Origin: Limnephilus marmoratus
Taxonomy: Eukaryota; Arthropoda; Insecta; Trichoptera; Limnephilidae
Reading direction: 5' to 3'
NCBI GenBank assembly: GCA_917880885.1
Contig: OU862933.1
Span: forward strand, 9,099,452 to 9,163,451
DNA: 64,000 nt
Shown here piece after piece: positions 11,206 to 23,300 of the stretch. The stretch's first letter is position 1. Each line of letters opens with the position of its first letter. The notes under the pieces are model-generated. The model was given only the letters and a program-made list of their open reading frames with translations, was not told the origin of the DNA and did not search any database. A program made the translations under genes and the position numbers.

Positions 11206-14200
11206 ATGGATGATTTCTTAAATAGCGAATTAGAATTAAATATTAAAATTCAAGAATATGAATGTATTTGTACTGATTCATGTAACAAAATTATTTCTAA
11301 AAACATCAATGATATAATTATTATGCACATAAACATCCGTAGCATTCAGAAAAATTTAGATGAACTAATTCTAAAAATAAATAATTTAATTAAAAAGCCG
11401 GACTTCATAGTGTTAACTAAAACATTCACGAACGCTGAATCACCGCCTTATCACTTACCTGAGTACAATTATATTTCTACCAAAGTAGATATCAACAAAA
11501 ATTCGGGCATAATAATATTTGCAAATAATAAATTTAGTATTGTTAACATTATAGAACACCCAATACATTTGGTAAACTGCATCGAAGTATATTTCAAACT
11601 CGGCAAATCAATATATCATTTAATAGCTATCTATAGAACGCATGGCTCAAGTATTATTACGTTTATTAATGACCTCAAATACATATTATTAAAATTAAAA
11701 AATAAACTCTGCTTCGTGGTGGGTGATTTTAATGTGAACATTAATGAAAAAATAGAAAATAATAACAAAACTGAATACATCAATTGTATGACTGAACAAA
11801 ACTTCATATCTTGCATAAAAAAAAATACTAGAGAAATAAAAGAACATACTCCATCTTGTTTAGATCACATTTGGGCAAACGTAAACATTAAAGATCTTCA
11901 CAAACTAAAATCAATTTTTGGAAAACTAACATAACTGATCATCATTCAGTCTTACTTCTGTATAATAATAATATTGAACATAAAAAACATAATTTACTAC
12001 CCAAAAAATCAACATTAGACATAACTATTCTCTCTGAAAAACTAAAAATGGAAGATTGGAACAATGTTTTAAAGAGTGATGATACCGAAATATGTTCGAC
12101 TAACTTTGAAAAAATCCTGTCACAACACATTAAAAATTCGACAACTGAAATAATAATACACATAAAATCAAAATTAAGATGTTTAAAACCTTGGATTATC
12201 AAAGGACTTGTAATATCTATCAGAAACAAAGAAAAACTTTATAAAACAACTTTAAAAAATCCCCATGATGAAAAAGCATATATTTATTATAAAAAATATA
12301 AAAATAAATTAACATCTTATATTAAAAAAGTAAGGAAGAGTTTTTTAAAAATAAAATATTATCTTCAGAAAATAACCATAAACAAATGTGGAAAACTGTA
12401 AATTTGGCCATAGACAATACAAAAAAGACACAAAATATTAAGTACATCGAACATGATAAAAAAATTATAGATGCCAATTTACAGCCTAAACAATGTGCAA
12501 ACATATTTAATTCCTTCTTTGCAAATGTTGGAAAAAATCTTGCGAAAAATATTCATAAACCTTCTAACCCAGAAAAACATAAGAATAAAAATCTACAGAA
12601 ACGTAATATACTTTCAAAATTTGAAATAACAACAGAATGTGAAATTTTAAAAATAATAGAAAATATGAAAGGAGGTTCGTCTCCCGGTTTTGATTCTATT
12701 ACGGCACACATGTTAAAATCTATGAAATCTTACTTAATAAAACCCATCACTCATTTAATAAACTTGAGTTTAACGAAAGGAATATTTCCAATGAACTACA
12801 AAAACACAATAATCTCACCTATTTACAAATCTGGTGATCCACACCAAGTAACGAATTATCACCCAATTTGTCTAATTTCTAACATAGGAAAGATCTTTGA
12901 AAAAATAGTAAAAAAACAATTGGTAAATTTCCTAGATAGTAATAAAATTCTACACAAAAACCAGTTTGGTTTTATTAAATCACTTTGCACACAAGATGCA
13001 ATTGCTAACATAACTTCATACATTTACGAATCATTAGATAAAGGTAAAAAATGTGCGGGCATATTTATTGACCTCAGAAAGGCATTCGATAGCATATCCC
13101 ATGAGATGCTATTAAAAAAATTAAATGATATTGGCATAAAAGGCAACGCGATTAAATGGATTACAAACTACTTAAAAAACCGCCCTCAAGTGGTAAAAAT
13201 CAATCATGTTAATAGTGATCATGAGATTTCAAGCTTTGGAATCCCGCAAGGTACAGTGCTTGGACCAATTTTTTTTACCATATATGTAAATGATATTTTT
13301 TTTCAACATTTAAATGGTCAAATTACATCATACGCCGACGATACAGTATTAATAATAAGTGAAAAGACTTGGGAAAATGTAGAATTAAAGGCCACAGAAG
13401 AAGACATCAACACGCTTAAGAATTTTTTCGACACTAATTTACTATCACTAAATAGTGAAAAGACATTTGTAATTCCATTTGCAATCCATCCAAACGATGC
13501 TCCCAAAAATTTTAACATTGTCATACACGATAATACTAAAATTCATAGCCAAAATTATTGCAAATCAAACTGTACAATATTAAAAACAACAAATAAAATT
13601 AAATATCTCGGAGTAATTATCGACAAAAATCTGAAATGGAAGGAACAAATATGTCAAGTAGTAAACAAAATCAGAAAATTAATATATATATTTTTAAGAA
13701 TTAGAAATTTTCTGTCGATAAAAAATCTATATTTAATCTACTATGCCTTAGTTCAATCCACTCTACAATACGCTATTATTAGTTGGGGATCCGCGTATAA
13801 ATGTAACCTTCTTCCAGTAGAAATTGTACAAAGGACAATTATTAAAATTATATTAAAAAAATCCTTATACTACCCAACAGAACGCCTGTTTGAAGAATTT
13901 CAAGTACCCACATTTAAAGATTTATATATTAAAAATTCATTGATTCAAATTATAAAGGAAAAAGATAAAAGATAAATATCCATTTTTAAATGAAAACAGA
14001 ACTCGACTTAAACATATTTTTCTATGCCCAAAACTAAATACGTCTTTTGCACAGCATCATTATACTTACCAGGGAAGAACTTTTTTCAATCGTCTACCAG
14101 AAGAAATCAGAAGCATTAATGATAAAACCCGAATACTGCTCTCTGTCAAGAAACATTTTAAAAATATTCTTAAGAAAAAAACTACTGTCAATTAATCTTA
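11206..14200 (+). pseudogene. ORF2 (AP-like endonuclease + reverse transcriptase), frameshifted
   Basis: The frame from 11206 encodes an apurinic-type endonuclease: 'MHINIRSIQKN' (about residue 40), 'GDFNVNI' at 11722 and 'SCLDHIWAN' near 11860. The glutamate normally found in the 'LTETW' box is lysine here (LTKTF), so a catalytic metal ligand is lost. A one-base loss near 11922 shifts the frame to 'NITDHHSV', and another shift occurs near 12385. The long frame to 13975 is the RT: 'GGSSPGFDSI', 'NYHPICLIS' (usually NYRPI), 'FIDLRKAFDS', 'GIPQGTVLGP', the active site SYADDTV at 13328, then 'IKYLGVIIDKNLKW'. The C-terminus continues in a third frame after 13975 with 'RTFFNRLPEEIRSI'. It nicks target DNA and copies element RNA by family role; this copy cannot. 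Confidence 0.9.
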
Positions 14201-14345
14201 CAAATATCCTTAGTTTTCCATTACATTCTTTCTTTTTTTTAAAAAAATCACACCAATATCAAATAAATACTACAGCTCACATATATTTATGTACAATTAA
14301 TTATTTAAGTACTAACTTATAACTAATAACTAATAGCATTATGTA

Positions 14346-14390
14346 CACTCCCCTTCCATACACAAGCAAATGCTTTAAATGGAAGGGTAG
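14346..14390 (+). other. Two-tier 3' UTR hairpin of the CR1-like element
   Basis: A 9-bp outer stem (CCCTTCCAT at 14351-14359 with ATGGAAGGG at 14379-14387) encloses ACAC and an inner hairpin AAGC-aaat-GCTT. It is the clearest example of the structure shared by the CR1-like tails of this window. Confidence 0.7.
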
Positions 14391-14482
14391 TAAAAAAAAT
14401 ACCTGTAAAAAAAATATATATTTGTTGTAAAATTGTAATTATAATAAATGTTTCAATAAATAAAAAAAAATAAAAAAAAACA

Positions 14483-14990
14483 AACAAATCTATTCTCGGT
14501 CTCGGCTCTCAGTCTCGGCGGAGATTTTAATTTATTCTCAGTCTCGGCCGAGAACAAAAACCTGTCTCGGTCGGCCCTTAAAATTCATTTTAATATTTTT
14601 TAAGGGTAGAATACCTGTTTATTTCGAGGCTATTTATAGGCTCCATGCTTATATAGTTGCCGAATTCTAATAAATTCTTAGGACCGTGGGTCATGCTATT
14701 ATTAGCTAATTAAAATGTAGGCATAATTACAGTCTTGATAGCGATAACAGGCAATCGTCTCGATAGATATTAATAGACTGAGCGTAGCGAAGTGCAGATT
14801 TTACTCAACTATTTAGGATATTATATTTCTGTAATTTTTCGTTTTGTTTGTTAGATTCCGGTTCCAGTTCAAGATGGGTGCTTGTTGGATACTGCCTTCT
14901 ATCCCGCAGAGTTCGCGTGGTTGTTGTTCTTACCAAGAGCAGCCAAATCGGAATAATAAATAATTATGAATGTAAAAATAATAAAAATCG
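14483..14990. other. Unassigned, with repeated CTCGG motifs
   Basis: At 14495-14580 the words 'tctcgg' and 'tctcggcc' recur at least six times on either side of an AT spacer, partly as inverted copies ('ctcggccgag'). I cannot assign this to an element. The rest has no recognisable content. Confidence 0.4.
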
Positions 14991-15483
14991 AGTGCAAGTT
15001 CACACGCGGTAGAAGCGAAACTTTACCAAAACAATCTCAAACAATAGGGGCCTTGATAGGTGAGGTCAAAATTAGAGCGGCCAATGAGCGCAGACCTAGC
15101 GTAATTTCCGTTTCATATCTCAACCAATAGACCTACAAAAGTAACATTATAATCAAATCGACCAGTGAGCGCACTTTGATGCTTCGCAGATGCTGCAATG
15201 CGTCATTTCCGTTTCATACGAATTTCAAACCACTAACGGGACTAAAGGAGTTTCACTTAAAAAAAACAGAGTGTGCAATTAACAAGCGGGAGAGAAAACT
15301 AAAGTAGACTGAAGTGGGGAGGCTACGGAGCATCGCACAAAGAGGAGACTGATTATACTAGGTTAAATCCTCTCTAGACTAAATCCTTTAGATGTTTGTG
15401 TTTGTCTCTTTTTAGTGTCGCTATTTTTCGTTTCAAAGAGTTTCAAATCGCTAAAGACGTTTTCACTTTAATAACTGTCATTT
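14991..15483 (-). repeat. Two head-to-tail copies of the T1 inner unit
   Basis: On the minus strand, 15259-14991 starts AAGTGAAACTCC and ends near 'ctaccgcgtgtgaacttgca'. It matches the inside of the T1 element at 40807-41225. A second, related unit occupies 15483-15272 and is closer to the copy at 34972-35345 (shared 'aaagagacaaacac' and 'ctaaaggattta'). Each is bounded by inverted 'aagtgaaac'-type ends. No protein is encoded; they look like non-autonomous DNA elements. Confidence 0.6.
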
Positions 15484-17020
15484 GAACAACATTATTTGAA
15501 ATTAAAAAAATATGTTGCGTAAAGTATTTGCGGTTTATAATTAAGTACCTAGGTACTTAAATTTAGTTTTTGATTTTATTAAATAAGAGAAAATTAGAAA
15601 CAAGCTTTTTGGACACGAGGTCCTGTTCACAGAACAACTAGTCGTTAAAAGGTTTTATTTTCATTTAAAACTAAGAAAACACTGTCATAAAGTTATAACT
15701 GAATCCGCTGGCTTAATTAAAAAATAACTTGGAGATGTTGCGCATTAAAAATAAATTGACTGTTGTCAGAAATGCTTTATAAAACACGCACAATTATTGA
15801 AAAATACCTCAGAAAAACATAGCATGATATGTTTGTGTCACTGGGGATATCCTGGATTGAAATTTCATTCACAATAAACCAGGTATAAAAAGCTTTTCCT
15901 CTCGAATTGATAGCATTCAACGCTGTAAAAAGTCGTTCGTTATGAGAATCGTAACATTAAGACCTATCCGCACGTCCCTTTTAAACACAATTTAAAATTT
16001 AACCTAGCCGCGGAATTACCTTCTTTCAAGTTTGCACTTCTTTTTCTCTGAAGGTATACTGATACATGATTCTGGAGAGCGCCATATAATTTAATTGTAT
16101 TTTATTTCATTTTATCAATGAAATCATCTTAATTGGTTTGACGTATGTCGCTGATAAATCGCACGACTCTGACATTAATATTAATTTAGAATCGACTTAT
16201 CAATTAATTGGATTTTAAACGATGAATTACTATCCTTCTATATTCTTGTTCTTTCTTTAAACCGGTAGGACATTAAACATAATATTGGTTTACATCAAAG
16301 ATTTAAAAAGTCTTGTAGTCATGACTTATGTTAGAGTTTCCTTGCACTTAATTTTATTTATATTTGATGTAATTGTTATTCTTATAAAGAAACGTTCTTA
16401 CATCTGTAATTCAGTATAATGCGTTGTTTTAATATTGCTCTTTTTTATTATGGATAACTAGATCTGAACATTCGTTTAAAAATACGAGATTTTAGGTGGC
16501 TGATAATATGCCGATGCTTCATACTTTGTTTGAATAGTATAGCAAGAAGATAAAAATATCCGATTCAATACTAGATACTACAGCACTGCGGTATATAAAT
16601 CATATTAAACTTGTAGCTATACTTCGCTCTGGACAGATTTTTTCACAGAAATTCAAATGCATTATTGTCATCAAACTGCCATTCAGCGCCATTTTGTTTT
16701 TTTGACAGTTGAGAGATTCATTTCAGATGTCAATTCTAAGGCCGTTAAAGCTTTTGAACGATTTTTGATCAGCAGAAGAGGACAATAATTATCATGTTGC
16801 AGTTAGAAGCTTGTGAGCTTATTAGATTTTTAAAGAAAGCTGAAACGTACCTACAATCGGCGTTTAAAAGGGACCTTTCAAATTAAAAAAAAAAAAAAAA
16901 AAATGACGCTAGATAGCTATTTGATGACTTTGTCATGCGTGAATTTCTGTGAAACAGCTGGACCTTAGACCATGAACCTGGTTTAGATAATCAAACGATA
17001 CAGAGGCTCTTAAAAATATG
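15484..17020. other. Unassigned intergenic sequence
   Basis: AT-rich. Only a poly-A run at about 16886-16903 stands out. No gene or repeat structure was recognised. Confidence 0.4.
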
Positions 17021-17024
17021 TTTT

Positions 17025-17297
17025 GTCGTCCATTAATCACGTGATGTTTTTTAGCAACTTTTTAACCCCCCCCCCCCCCCCTTGGTGATATATGGTGAGG
17101 TCTTAGACTACCCCCCCCCCCCCCCCAAAATCACGTGTAATTTTTTTAGTACAAAGTATTTTGAAATTTTCAGAATATTAGCACGAAAAATAAATGCACG
17201 TGATATCTCATTATAATCCCCCCCCCCCCCTGGTGATATTTCGTGGTTTTTTCCGAACCCCCCCCCCCTTTCGAGCCTCACGTGATTAATGGACAAC
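17025..17297. mobile_element. MITE with four long C-tracts
   Basis: Terminal inverted repeats 'gtccattaatcacgtga'-like (17025-17044 and 17278-17297) bound 273 bp that hold C-runs of 16, 16, 13 and 11 at 17066, 17111, 17218 and 17258. Each run is next to phrases such as 'ggtgatat' or a copy of CACGTG. It has no coding capacity. Similar 'gtccattaatcacgtga...ccccc' elements occur widely in animals, from general knowledge. The superfamily is not determined. Confidence 0.75.
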
Positions 17298-17304
17298 CCC
17301 TAAT

Positions 17305-18647
17305 TACAAAGGGTGCTAAGGGGCATTCGTGAATAACTTTAATCAGGGAATCCTTACATTTGAAATAAAAAATTTGAATGGAATTTTGGTCTCCGGTGAC
17401 ATTTTTGATGATTTATTTTCAACTTAATATTTATTTTTATTTTTTTATTGGTTTTCAAGGTACAATCCCGTTAAACCGCAATAAAGTTTGTCAACAGGAT
17501 GTTAATTTTCAATTACAATTTAAACATAAATACATACATAATATTATTACAATAACTACACAGATTGTCACAATTAACACACATGAATTAATATAAGCCG
17601 TCTCTATTTAGTAACAGTATTATCTCAATCTATTTATAGATTCGCAATTTTTTAAATTACTTGGGAACATGTTAAATATTGGTGGCACATTATATTCCAG
17701 GGTTCGCCGTCCGTAGTTATTATTATAGTTTAGAACAAGCATTCCTTCATTCTTTGTGAACCTTGTATTATGTTCATGTTCTACCTTCCTCTTATAATCA
17801 GACTCAGATATATGCTGAATTATTATTTTGTACCAAAATAAGGCCTACTATATACACATCGTAATTCATTCATACTCCCTCCGTAATTCTAAAACCTTCC
17901 TGATAATTATTGAAAATTTTAATGCTAAATAAAAGTAACTAAATAAATCTCTTTATTTAATTTCATCCTGATGCAGTTTCCGCATTCTTCAACAAATCTA
18001 CATTAACTGCAGCCCCGCGGTACAGTTTTAAGCTCTGTAGAGTTGATAAAAACCCTTTGAAAGACCTATTACATTGAATTAGAGTCCAGTCAACAATGCA
18101 TTATTCAATAACCATTGGAAACGAGATAAGAAGTTGATGGTAGTTCGGTTATATTACAGGACCATGAATTAGAACTGATCACGAGATTTCTTGAATGGTC
18201 GCTCTGGAAAAACGTATTATGGCTTGGTTGTGAGACCGATATTTATTTCATGGTTTTCTTGTGGTGATAAAACCAGATCAAACAAAAAATCTAAAATGTA
18301 AAGGAATAACATTGCTGAATGTGGATAGAGAGAGAGCAATTTAAGGAACCTGGCTTTGATCTCCGATAACTTTCTTGATGACTTTTTTTTTCTTCAAAAT
18401 CAAACAAAAAAAAAATTCTTCCACATGTCGTCTCTGATCACTCAGCCGAGTAACCGACCAATCCCTTACCCCGCCTCCAACTGTCCTACATCTACCAATT
18501 TTTTTATGTTTTTATGTAGAAAAAATAAAATTTAAAAAACATTAAAATTGTCATCGGAGACCAAAATTTCATTTACATTTTTTACTCCAAAAAATGTCAG
18601 GAATCACTGTTTAAAGTAAGTCGAATACGTCGCTTAACACTCTGCAT
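17305..18647. mobile_element. T1-family DNA element with long terminal inverted repeats
   Basis: About 100-bp inverted ends (17305-17410 and 18541-18647) share 'agggtgctaagg', 'cagggaatcc' and 'ttttggtctccggtgacat' with each other and with the ends of 40691-41407. The inside holds no transposase. Instead it contains a minus-strand non-LTR fragment (17440-17850) and another decayed terminal-like stretch near 18350-18400. It is non-autonomous and aged. Confidence 0.65.
17440..17850 (-). pseudogene. Non-LTR retrotransposon RT C-terminus and 3' UTR fragment
   Basis: The minus strand encodes 'HNTRFTKNEGMLVLNYNN' followed by 'YGRRTLEYNVPPIFNMFP', the conserved extreme C-terminus of CR1/Jockey-like polymerases (about 17640-17800), before frame decay. 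Downstream on that strand lies a two-tier hairpin (CCTGTT...AACGGG, 17498-17467) and an A-rich tail near 17445. It is nested inside the T1 element. 5'-truncated and dead. Confidence 0.7.
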
Positions 18648-18840
18648 ATATGATATACCACCTAAAAGATGATTTGAACAACTACAATGCTTTTACTAGC
18701 TGTTCAATACTGAATCAACCTAAAGACATCTTTTTTAAATTTTACAATTGTCAGGGGAGGTAAAATATTCGGATTTGGGAATAAACTGTTATTAAAGCAG
18801 AAGAGAGAGCAAAAAGACAAATATTTAATCTAGAATTTTG

Positions 18841-19447
18841 GTAGAGTCACGCGGGGTAACCGTACGCAGAGTGTAAATGTTCGCGATGATGTTTCCGAAG
18901 TGGTCGACGGTCGTGCCTGTTTCGCGCCCGCACGTTCCTTAATTCAGTAGCGTTTTGGGTCGCATTGAAGAAGGATATGAGTACAATGAATCCTAATTTG
19001 AAAATAAAAATTGGTAGGTAAATTACTGTTTTTCGTGCTTTTTCTTAAATTTTGTCATCTGCTATCGACATGTTTGCTTACCGATGTGTGCTATTGTGTA
19101 ACCAACTGAGTCAGAGCGATGTGGTCTATGATAATTTTTGGTAAAATATTTTTAGTTACGCGGGTGCATAGTGATAATTCTATTAAAGATAAACACTAAT
19201 CTGATTTGAACACTTCTCTACGGTATGCGAATACTTACCCCGCACGTGGGGTAAGTGTTCGCAATCCACATGCATGTAAACATTTTTATATAACTTTTTG
19301 ATTTATGAACTAAATAAGATTTTTATATTTCTTTGAGATGCCTTAATGATCAGTCATATCAATTAACAAGTGAGCAAAATACCTAAAGCGTTTTAATACA
19401 AAAATCCCAGTGTTAAAACTGCGTACGGTTACTCCACGTGACTCTAC
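18841..19447. mobile_element. Pogo-like non-autonomous DNA element
   Basis: Near-perfect 29-bp inverted ends (18841-18869 and 19419-19447) read GAGTCACGCGGGGTAACCG inward from a TA dinucleotide on each side, fitting a Tc1/mariner/pogo-type TA target. Inside, 19225-19262 forms a 15-bp-stem hairpin around 'gcacgt' (cttacccc/ggggtaag). No transposase remains. The pogo assignment rests on the TA target and the GGGGTAA-rich ends and is tentative. Confidence 0.65.
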
Positions 19448-19521
19448 AACTGGTTAATTTTGAAGAAATGTTAATAACTAACTACGTATACCTATATAAA
19501 TCAGTGAAACTTTTTGAAGAC

Positions 19522-19944
19522 GTTTTTTTTTTTTTTTTTTACAGTGAATACCGCACAAGAATCTCAACTGCTCCCGTCTGGAGCCAGTGAGACTATGGCA
19601 TCCCCAATTGGGGTATGTTGTGAGGCTGAAGGTAGCGGGGAGGGGAAGGAGGTGGGGAAGAGGAAGGTTGGGAAGTACCTGGCTATTCAGATCTGGTCAC
19701 TAAACACGGCTAAAGCCATTTTCAAGCAACGTTTCAATTCTGAATGGTGGTCTTACACCAGGGCGATACTGATAGTATCTTCCACTCTGGAACATGCCGC
19801 AAATATACTATATATTATTTTAAATGAATTAATTGTGAAATAACACAAATTAATCAAATAAAATTTATTTGCGCATGCCGGGTTCGAACCCGCGACCTCC
19901 GGAATGTGAGTCAAGAGTCTTAGCCACTGGACTACGGAGGTCGT
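19522..19944 (-). mobile_element. tRNA-derived SINE (family S1), near full length
   Basis: On the minus strand it opens with a tRNA-like head (19944-19870) that has an A box 'tagtccagtgg' and a B box 'ggttcgaaccc', the internal RNA polymerase III promoter. It runs through a body shared with other copies ('caggtacttccc', 'ccccaattggggatg') and ends in an A-run (T19522-19540 on +). Other copies: 51050-51399 (+), 28132-28535 (-), and body-only pieces at 46610-46805 and 48600-48800. The head does not fold into a proper acceptor stem, so it is not a tRNA gene. No protein. Confidence 0.88.
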
Positions 19945-20109
19945 CGTACATAAGTTATGAGTTTAATTCAAATATTCTTTCTTAATATTACTTATCACCG
20001 CAATTATTTCGCAATATTTTAAGATTTTAACGAAAGCTCATGCTCGTATATAATTTACTTGACCTGAAATTATTTTTTTTTTATTTTTTGGGCATTAACT
20101 GTGTAAGAA

Positions 20110-20350
20110 TTTCTAGACATTTGTTTTGAAGAGTTTAATTTCGCATGTAAATTTGTTACCTACTTAACTTTTATTTATCTGCTACCGGTTTCGACACATC
20201 CGTGTCATTCACCATCATGTAATTAATTGTCATACGTTTTAAGGTTGCTTGTGAATGACACGGCTGTGTCGAAATCGGTAACAGATAAATAAAAATTAAG
20301 TAGCAAATGTACATGTGAAATAAAACTCGTCAAAACAAAATGCTAGAATT
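20110..20350. mobile_element. Degenerate Penelope-like palindrome (P5)
   Basis: Inverted arms of about 105 bp (20110-20215 and 20245-20350) face each other across about 30 bp. Each contains a decayed hammerhead-like core: 'gacacggatgtgtcgaaacc' on the minus strand of the left arm and 'gacacggctgtgtcgaaatc' on the right. The stem GACAC/GTGTC precedes GAAA as in PLE ribozymes, but the CTGANGA box is altered. I infer remnants of the inverted pseudo-LTRs of a PLE. Confidence 0.6.
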
Positions 20351-20522
20351 ATTTGTATATTTTTTTGTAGATAACATTGTTTGACTCAAACTGATTGAAC
20401 ATTTTCTTCATTCATAAAAAAGATTGTGGGTGGATTTATATTCTCTCCTTTTTTCTACATGGTTTTAATCTTTATAAATCACTATGCGCTATACATTATA
20501 AAATCTCGTCTAACTAAATTAA

Positions 20523-20905
20523 CTATCCATCACGCCGTTTTCTCGCAGGGGTAGGCAGAGAGGACGAACCGCCAAACAACTCGGTCTTGGCGCACACTCT
20601 TTGCCTCATTCACATTCATACATCGTTTCATACATACTCTTCTATTATTCTGACTCTTGACATGGACCGACTCAAGTATCTGATTCACTTCATTGTGTCA
20701 TGTTTTCCTCGGTAGTCACCGACTTCTTCTATCATTCAGATTTGGGTCGTTTATTCTTTTTACACTACTATCTTCATTCATTCGCTCTATATGCCCAAAC
20801 CATCTGAGGGTCCCTTTCTTAATATCACTCATTACGCTTAATAAGCCTTGCATTTTTTGCGGATCTCCACATTTCTCTTGCAATCATACATGGTTTTTCA
20901 TCCTT
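20523..20905 (-). pseudogene. RTE-like RT C-terminal fragment
   Basis: The minus strand encodes 'GTLRWFGHIERMNE' (about 20775-20820) and, further on and in another frame, 'MKRCMNVNEAKSVRQDR' and 'WRFVLSAYP' (about 20530-20620). These are recognisable pieces of the C-terminus of an RTE/Jockey-grade element frequent in insects. Frameshifts separate them and no catalytic domain is present. Dead fragment. Confidence 0.65.
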
Positions 20906-20939
20906 TCTCTGTAAGTTCCATTTTTTTACAGCAACTCCA

Positions 20940-21425
20940 CACCGGAGGCCCTGAGGAAAATAATTTCCCTCAAGGCCTATGACATCTGAGATGCTGGGTA
21001 GAGGGTATTTTTGATGAGAGGAAGGAATGAACATTGGTCTTGGAGAGACCCATGTTGTAGGAAGGAGGAAACACAGAGGCCGGCAAATCGTTCCACAGCC
21101 GAGCTGTTGAAGATAAGAACGAATCGAAGAAGCGACCCGCTCTCATGTGACAAATGTCAACGGTGTACATATGTTGGGCACGCGGTTGGCGTGTTTCCCG
21201 ACTATGCACCAAGTTCCTGGGAGCATCTTCCTTTGAAATACCGGTAGAACAAGGATAGCATTCCCACCCAACGCCTGTGCTATAAAGATTGCAATCCGTC
21301 TGTTAAAATGGGAAAATCTATCAAACGGACCGCCCGTTTCTGCACAGAGTCGAGGGTATTTTTCAGGTATTTTGGAACTCCAGACTTAGTGTTACACCAA
21401 GCCTACCAATGGAGGGTCTATTCAG
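20940..21425 (-). pseudogene. Non-LTR family N1: RT C-terminus plus 3' UTR
   Basis: On the minus strand 21400-21250 encodes 'LDSVQKRAVRLIDFPILTD', and 21212-21030 encodes 'FFDSFLSSTARLWNDLPASVFP', the usual last blocks of Jockey/CR1-like polymerases. One in-frame stop lies between them. The downstream 3' UTR ('cataggccttgagggaaatt') is the segment shared with 1064-1455 and 35450-35835, which ties these three into one family. Strongly 5'-truncated and inactive. Confidence 0.75.
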
Positions 21426-21499
21426 AAGAGAAGCTTGTAAACATTATTAAAATAAGCTAACGAATATATTATATTATTCGCGTCCTCGAAGTGCACACT

Positions 21500-22158
21500 T
21501 TTTTTTTTTTTTTTTTTTTTTAATATCAATAACAAGGTTTGTACATGTATGAATGATGTATATAATAAGTATGGATTCATTTTTTTTTTCACAGACCTCC
21601 TCACTAGGATTTCCTGTTCTGAGGTGGCCTGTAGTTTTTTAAAATATTTGTATTTGATTATGGATTGTCTTTATATCATCTTCATGATGTTTGTAATTTT
21701 ATTATCACTTTGATCTCTCAGCCATATTTTTACTTTTGTTTTAAATATATTCATTTCCTTTATATTTTTGATTTGATCTGGTAGAGCATTGTATAATTTT
21801 ATAGCAGGGAATTTATTATTTCTCTGTCCAAAAGATGTGTTCAAACTGGGAGTAACCAGGATGTTATTGCTTACTGACCTGGTTGAGTATTTATGTTGGG
21901 CTGTGGAGTATACATATATGTTTTTTTTTCAGTTTAAATAAAATATTTTTTGAATAAAGTTTCTGTACATTGAAGACTTGAAAGTTATTAAATATTTCTT
22001 CCGTCGGAGTTCTAAGCGGAACTTTCAGTATTGTCTTCAGTACTCCTTTTTGGGCTATATTGAGTCGCTCTGTGTGAGTGCTCAAAGCAGACCCCCATCC
22101 AGTTATCCCGTATTCTATTTGTGATTGACATAAAGCGTAGTACACTTTCTTAATGTCG
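21500..22158 (-). pseudogene. CR1-like 3' fragment, twin copy 1
   Basis: The minus strand encodes 'MYYALCQSQIEYGITGWGS', 'ERLNIAQKGVLKTIL' and 'FNNFQVFNVQKLYSKNILF', C-terminal RT blocks, then a 3' UTR with a two-tier hairpin (CCTCAGAACAGG...GAGG, 21632-21597) and an A-tail at 21521-21500. Nearly the whole length matches 51580-52217 with only scattered differences, indicating a young family. This copy is truncated at 22158, where the twin continues. No endonuclease or RT active site, so inactive. Confidence 0.82.
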
Positions 22159-22655
22159 TAACTTTAATAATAATAAATGTACAGTTTTTTTCTTGCAAGG
22201 CAAAGGTTTGCGAATTCGCAATAAGAAATGCCGGATAAGCGAGTGACAGAAAAGGAAAGATATTTCAGAAAAACCGTGTCGGACTTACCACGGTGTAAGA
22301 AAACAAGACAGAAAAAGCTTGCTGCAATATCCAGAGTCCAGCTGCAAACACCACTGGGACGTGATTAGACCAGGACACTGAATTCTTACTCCATATTCTC
22401 ACTTCGAGCGATTATCTCCCGCATTTCAGTTTTCTTCGTGGCCTTCGGGGCGCTTTGTACCTCTTGTGTTCGCGGGAATCAATCAACACTCTGAGACATC
22501 TCTCCGGTCGCCCCTTCAAGGATGCATTCCTTCCGTGGACTAAACTCTGAGAAAGGCGAATGCAATATTATTTATACACTCTTTTTGCTTTTTTTAGAAT
22601 GTAAAAGTAAGAATTTAACTTATTAATTAAACATTTGACATTTTAACAACACGTA
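22159..22655. other. Unassigned
   Basis: Mixed composition with GC-richer parts near 22380-22520. No gene, repeat or structure recognised. Confidence 0.4.
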
Positions 22656-23300
22656 GAAAAACTAAAAACAAAAATCATCCCATTAATTGGTGTATTTGGT
22701 AGAATGGCTCATCTTCTACCAACATAGATAAAGAGGGGCTTATACTTTAGCTTAATCCAGTCTCACCTAAATTATTTAATAGAAATATGGGAAAACACGT
22801 ACATTACGTACTTACACGACTTACAAATAATACAGAACAAAGATATTAAAAAACTCTTCAACTATAATCCAGACACTCCCACAAAAAAACTATACCAGGA
22901 AATGAACCTTTTGAAAATAAGAACATTGTTCGAATATAACATATGTCTTTTAATCTACAAAATACAAAATGGACTTATACACACAAACACAACATTTATA
23001 AAAACATCACAAGTACACGAACATTATACTAGAAAACACAATAAATTGTACACAAATACTGTCAAGACTGAAAGTGGCAAGAGAAGTATTGGCCACGAGG
23101 GAGTTCACATATATAATCAATCTCCTTCCAGATAACATAAAAACGGAAAAGAATACAAAAATCTTTAAAAAAAATTATTCAAACTTAAGAGTTGGAACAA
23201 AATTAAAAATATTACTTCTATACTTGTACTACTATACTTTATATGCTCTGTATTTAAGTTAAGAAAGCGAAATATTATATGTCTTTTAACTTAATAATAA
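22656..23300 (+). pseudogene. Non-LTR RT C-terminal fragment
   Basis: The plus strand reads 'KIIPLIGVFGRMAHLLPT', a stop, then 'FSLIQSHLNYLIEIW', 'DLQIIQNKDIKKLF' and 'EMNLLKIRTLFEYNICLLIYK'. A frameshift near 23115-23125 precedes 'NLLPDNIKTEKNTKIFKK'. These are the final blocks of a CR1/L2-like polymerase, distinct in sequence from the other fragments here. It ends in an AT-rich tail with TAA repeats at about 23290-23310. Inactive. Confidence 0.75.

Larger units (their letters stand above)
5871..14482 (+). mobile_element. Near-full-length CR1/Jockey-like non-LTR retrotransposon, interrupted
   Basis: The element has a short 5' leader, ORF1 from 6003 (Gag-like, zinc knuckles), ORF2 from 11206 (endonuclease plus reverse transcriptase), a 3' UTR with a strong hairpin at 14351-14387, and an A-rich tail ending near 14482. 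Without the 4.1-kb LTR element inserted in ORF1 it would be about 4.5 kb, a normal length for the group. It carries one nonsense codon in ORF1 and about three frameshifts in ORF2, so it is inactive. The 5' boundary near 5871 is placed where GC-richer leader sequence starts and is approximate. The clade (CR1 versus Jockey) is inferred from domain order and RT motifs only. Confidence 0.85.

Noticed and set aside
19870..19944. Possible tRNA gene
   Set aside because: A and B boxes are present, but the acceptor arms do not pair and the sequence continues into a SINE body shared with other loci.
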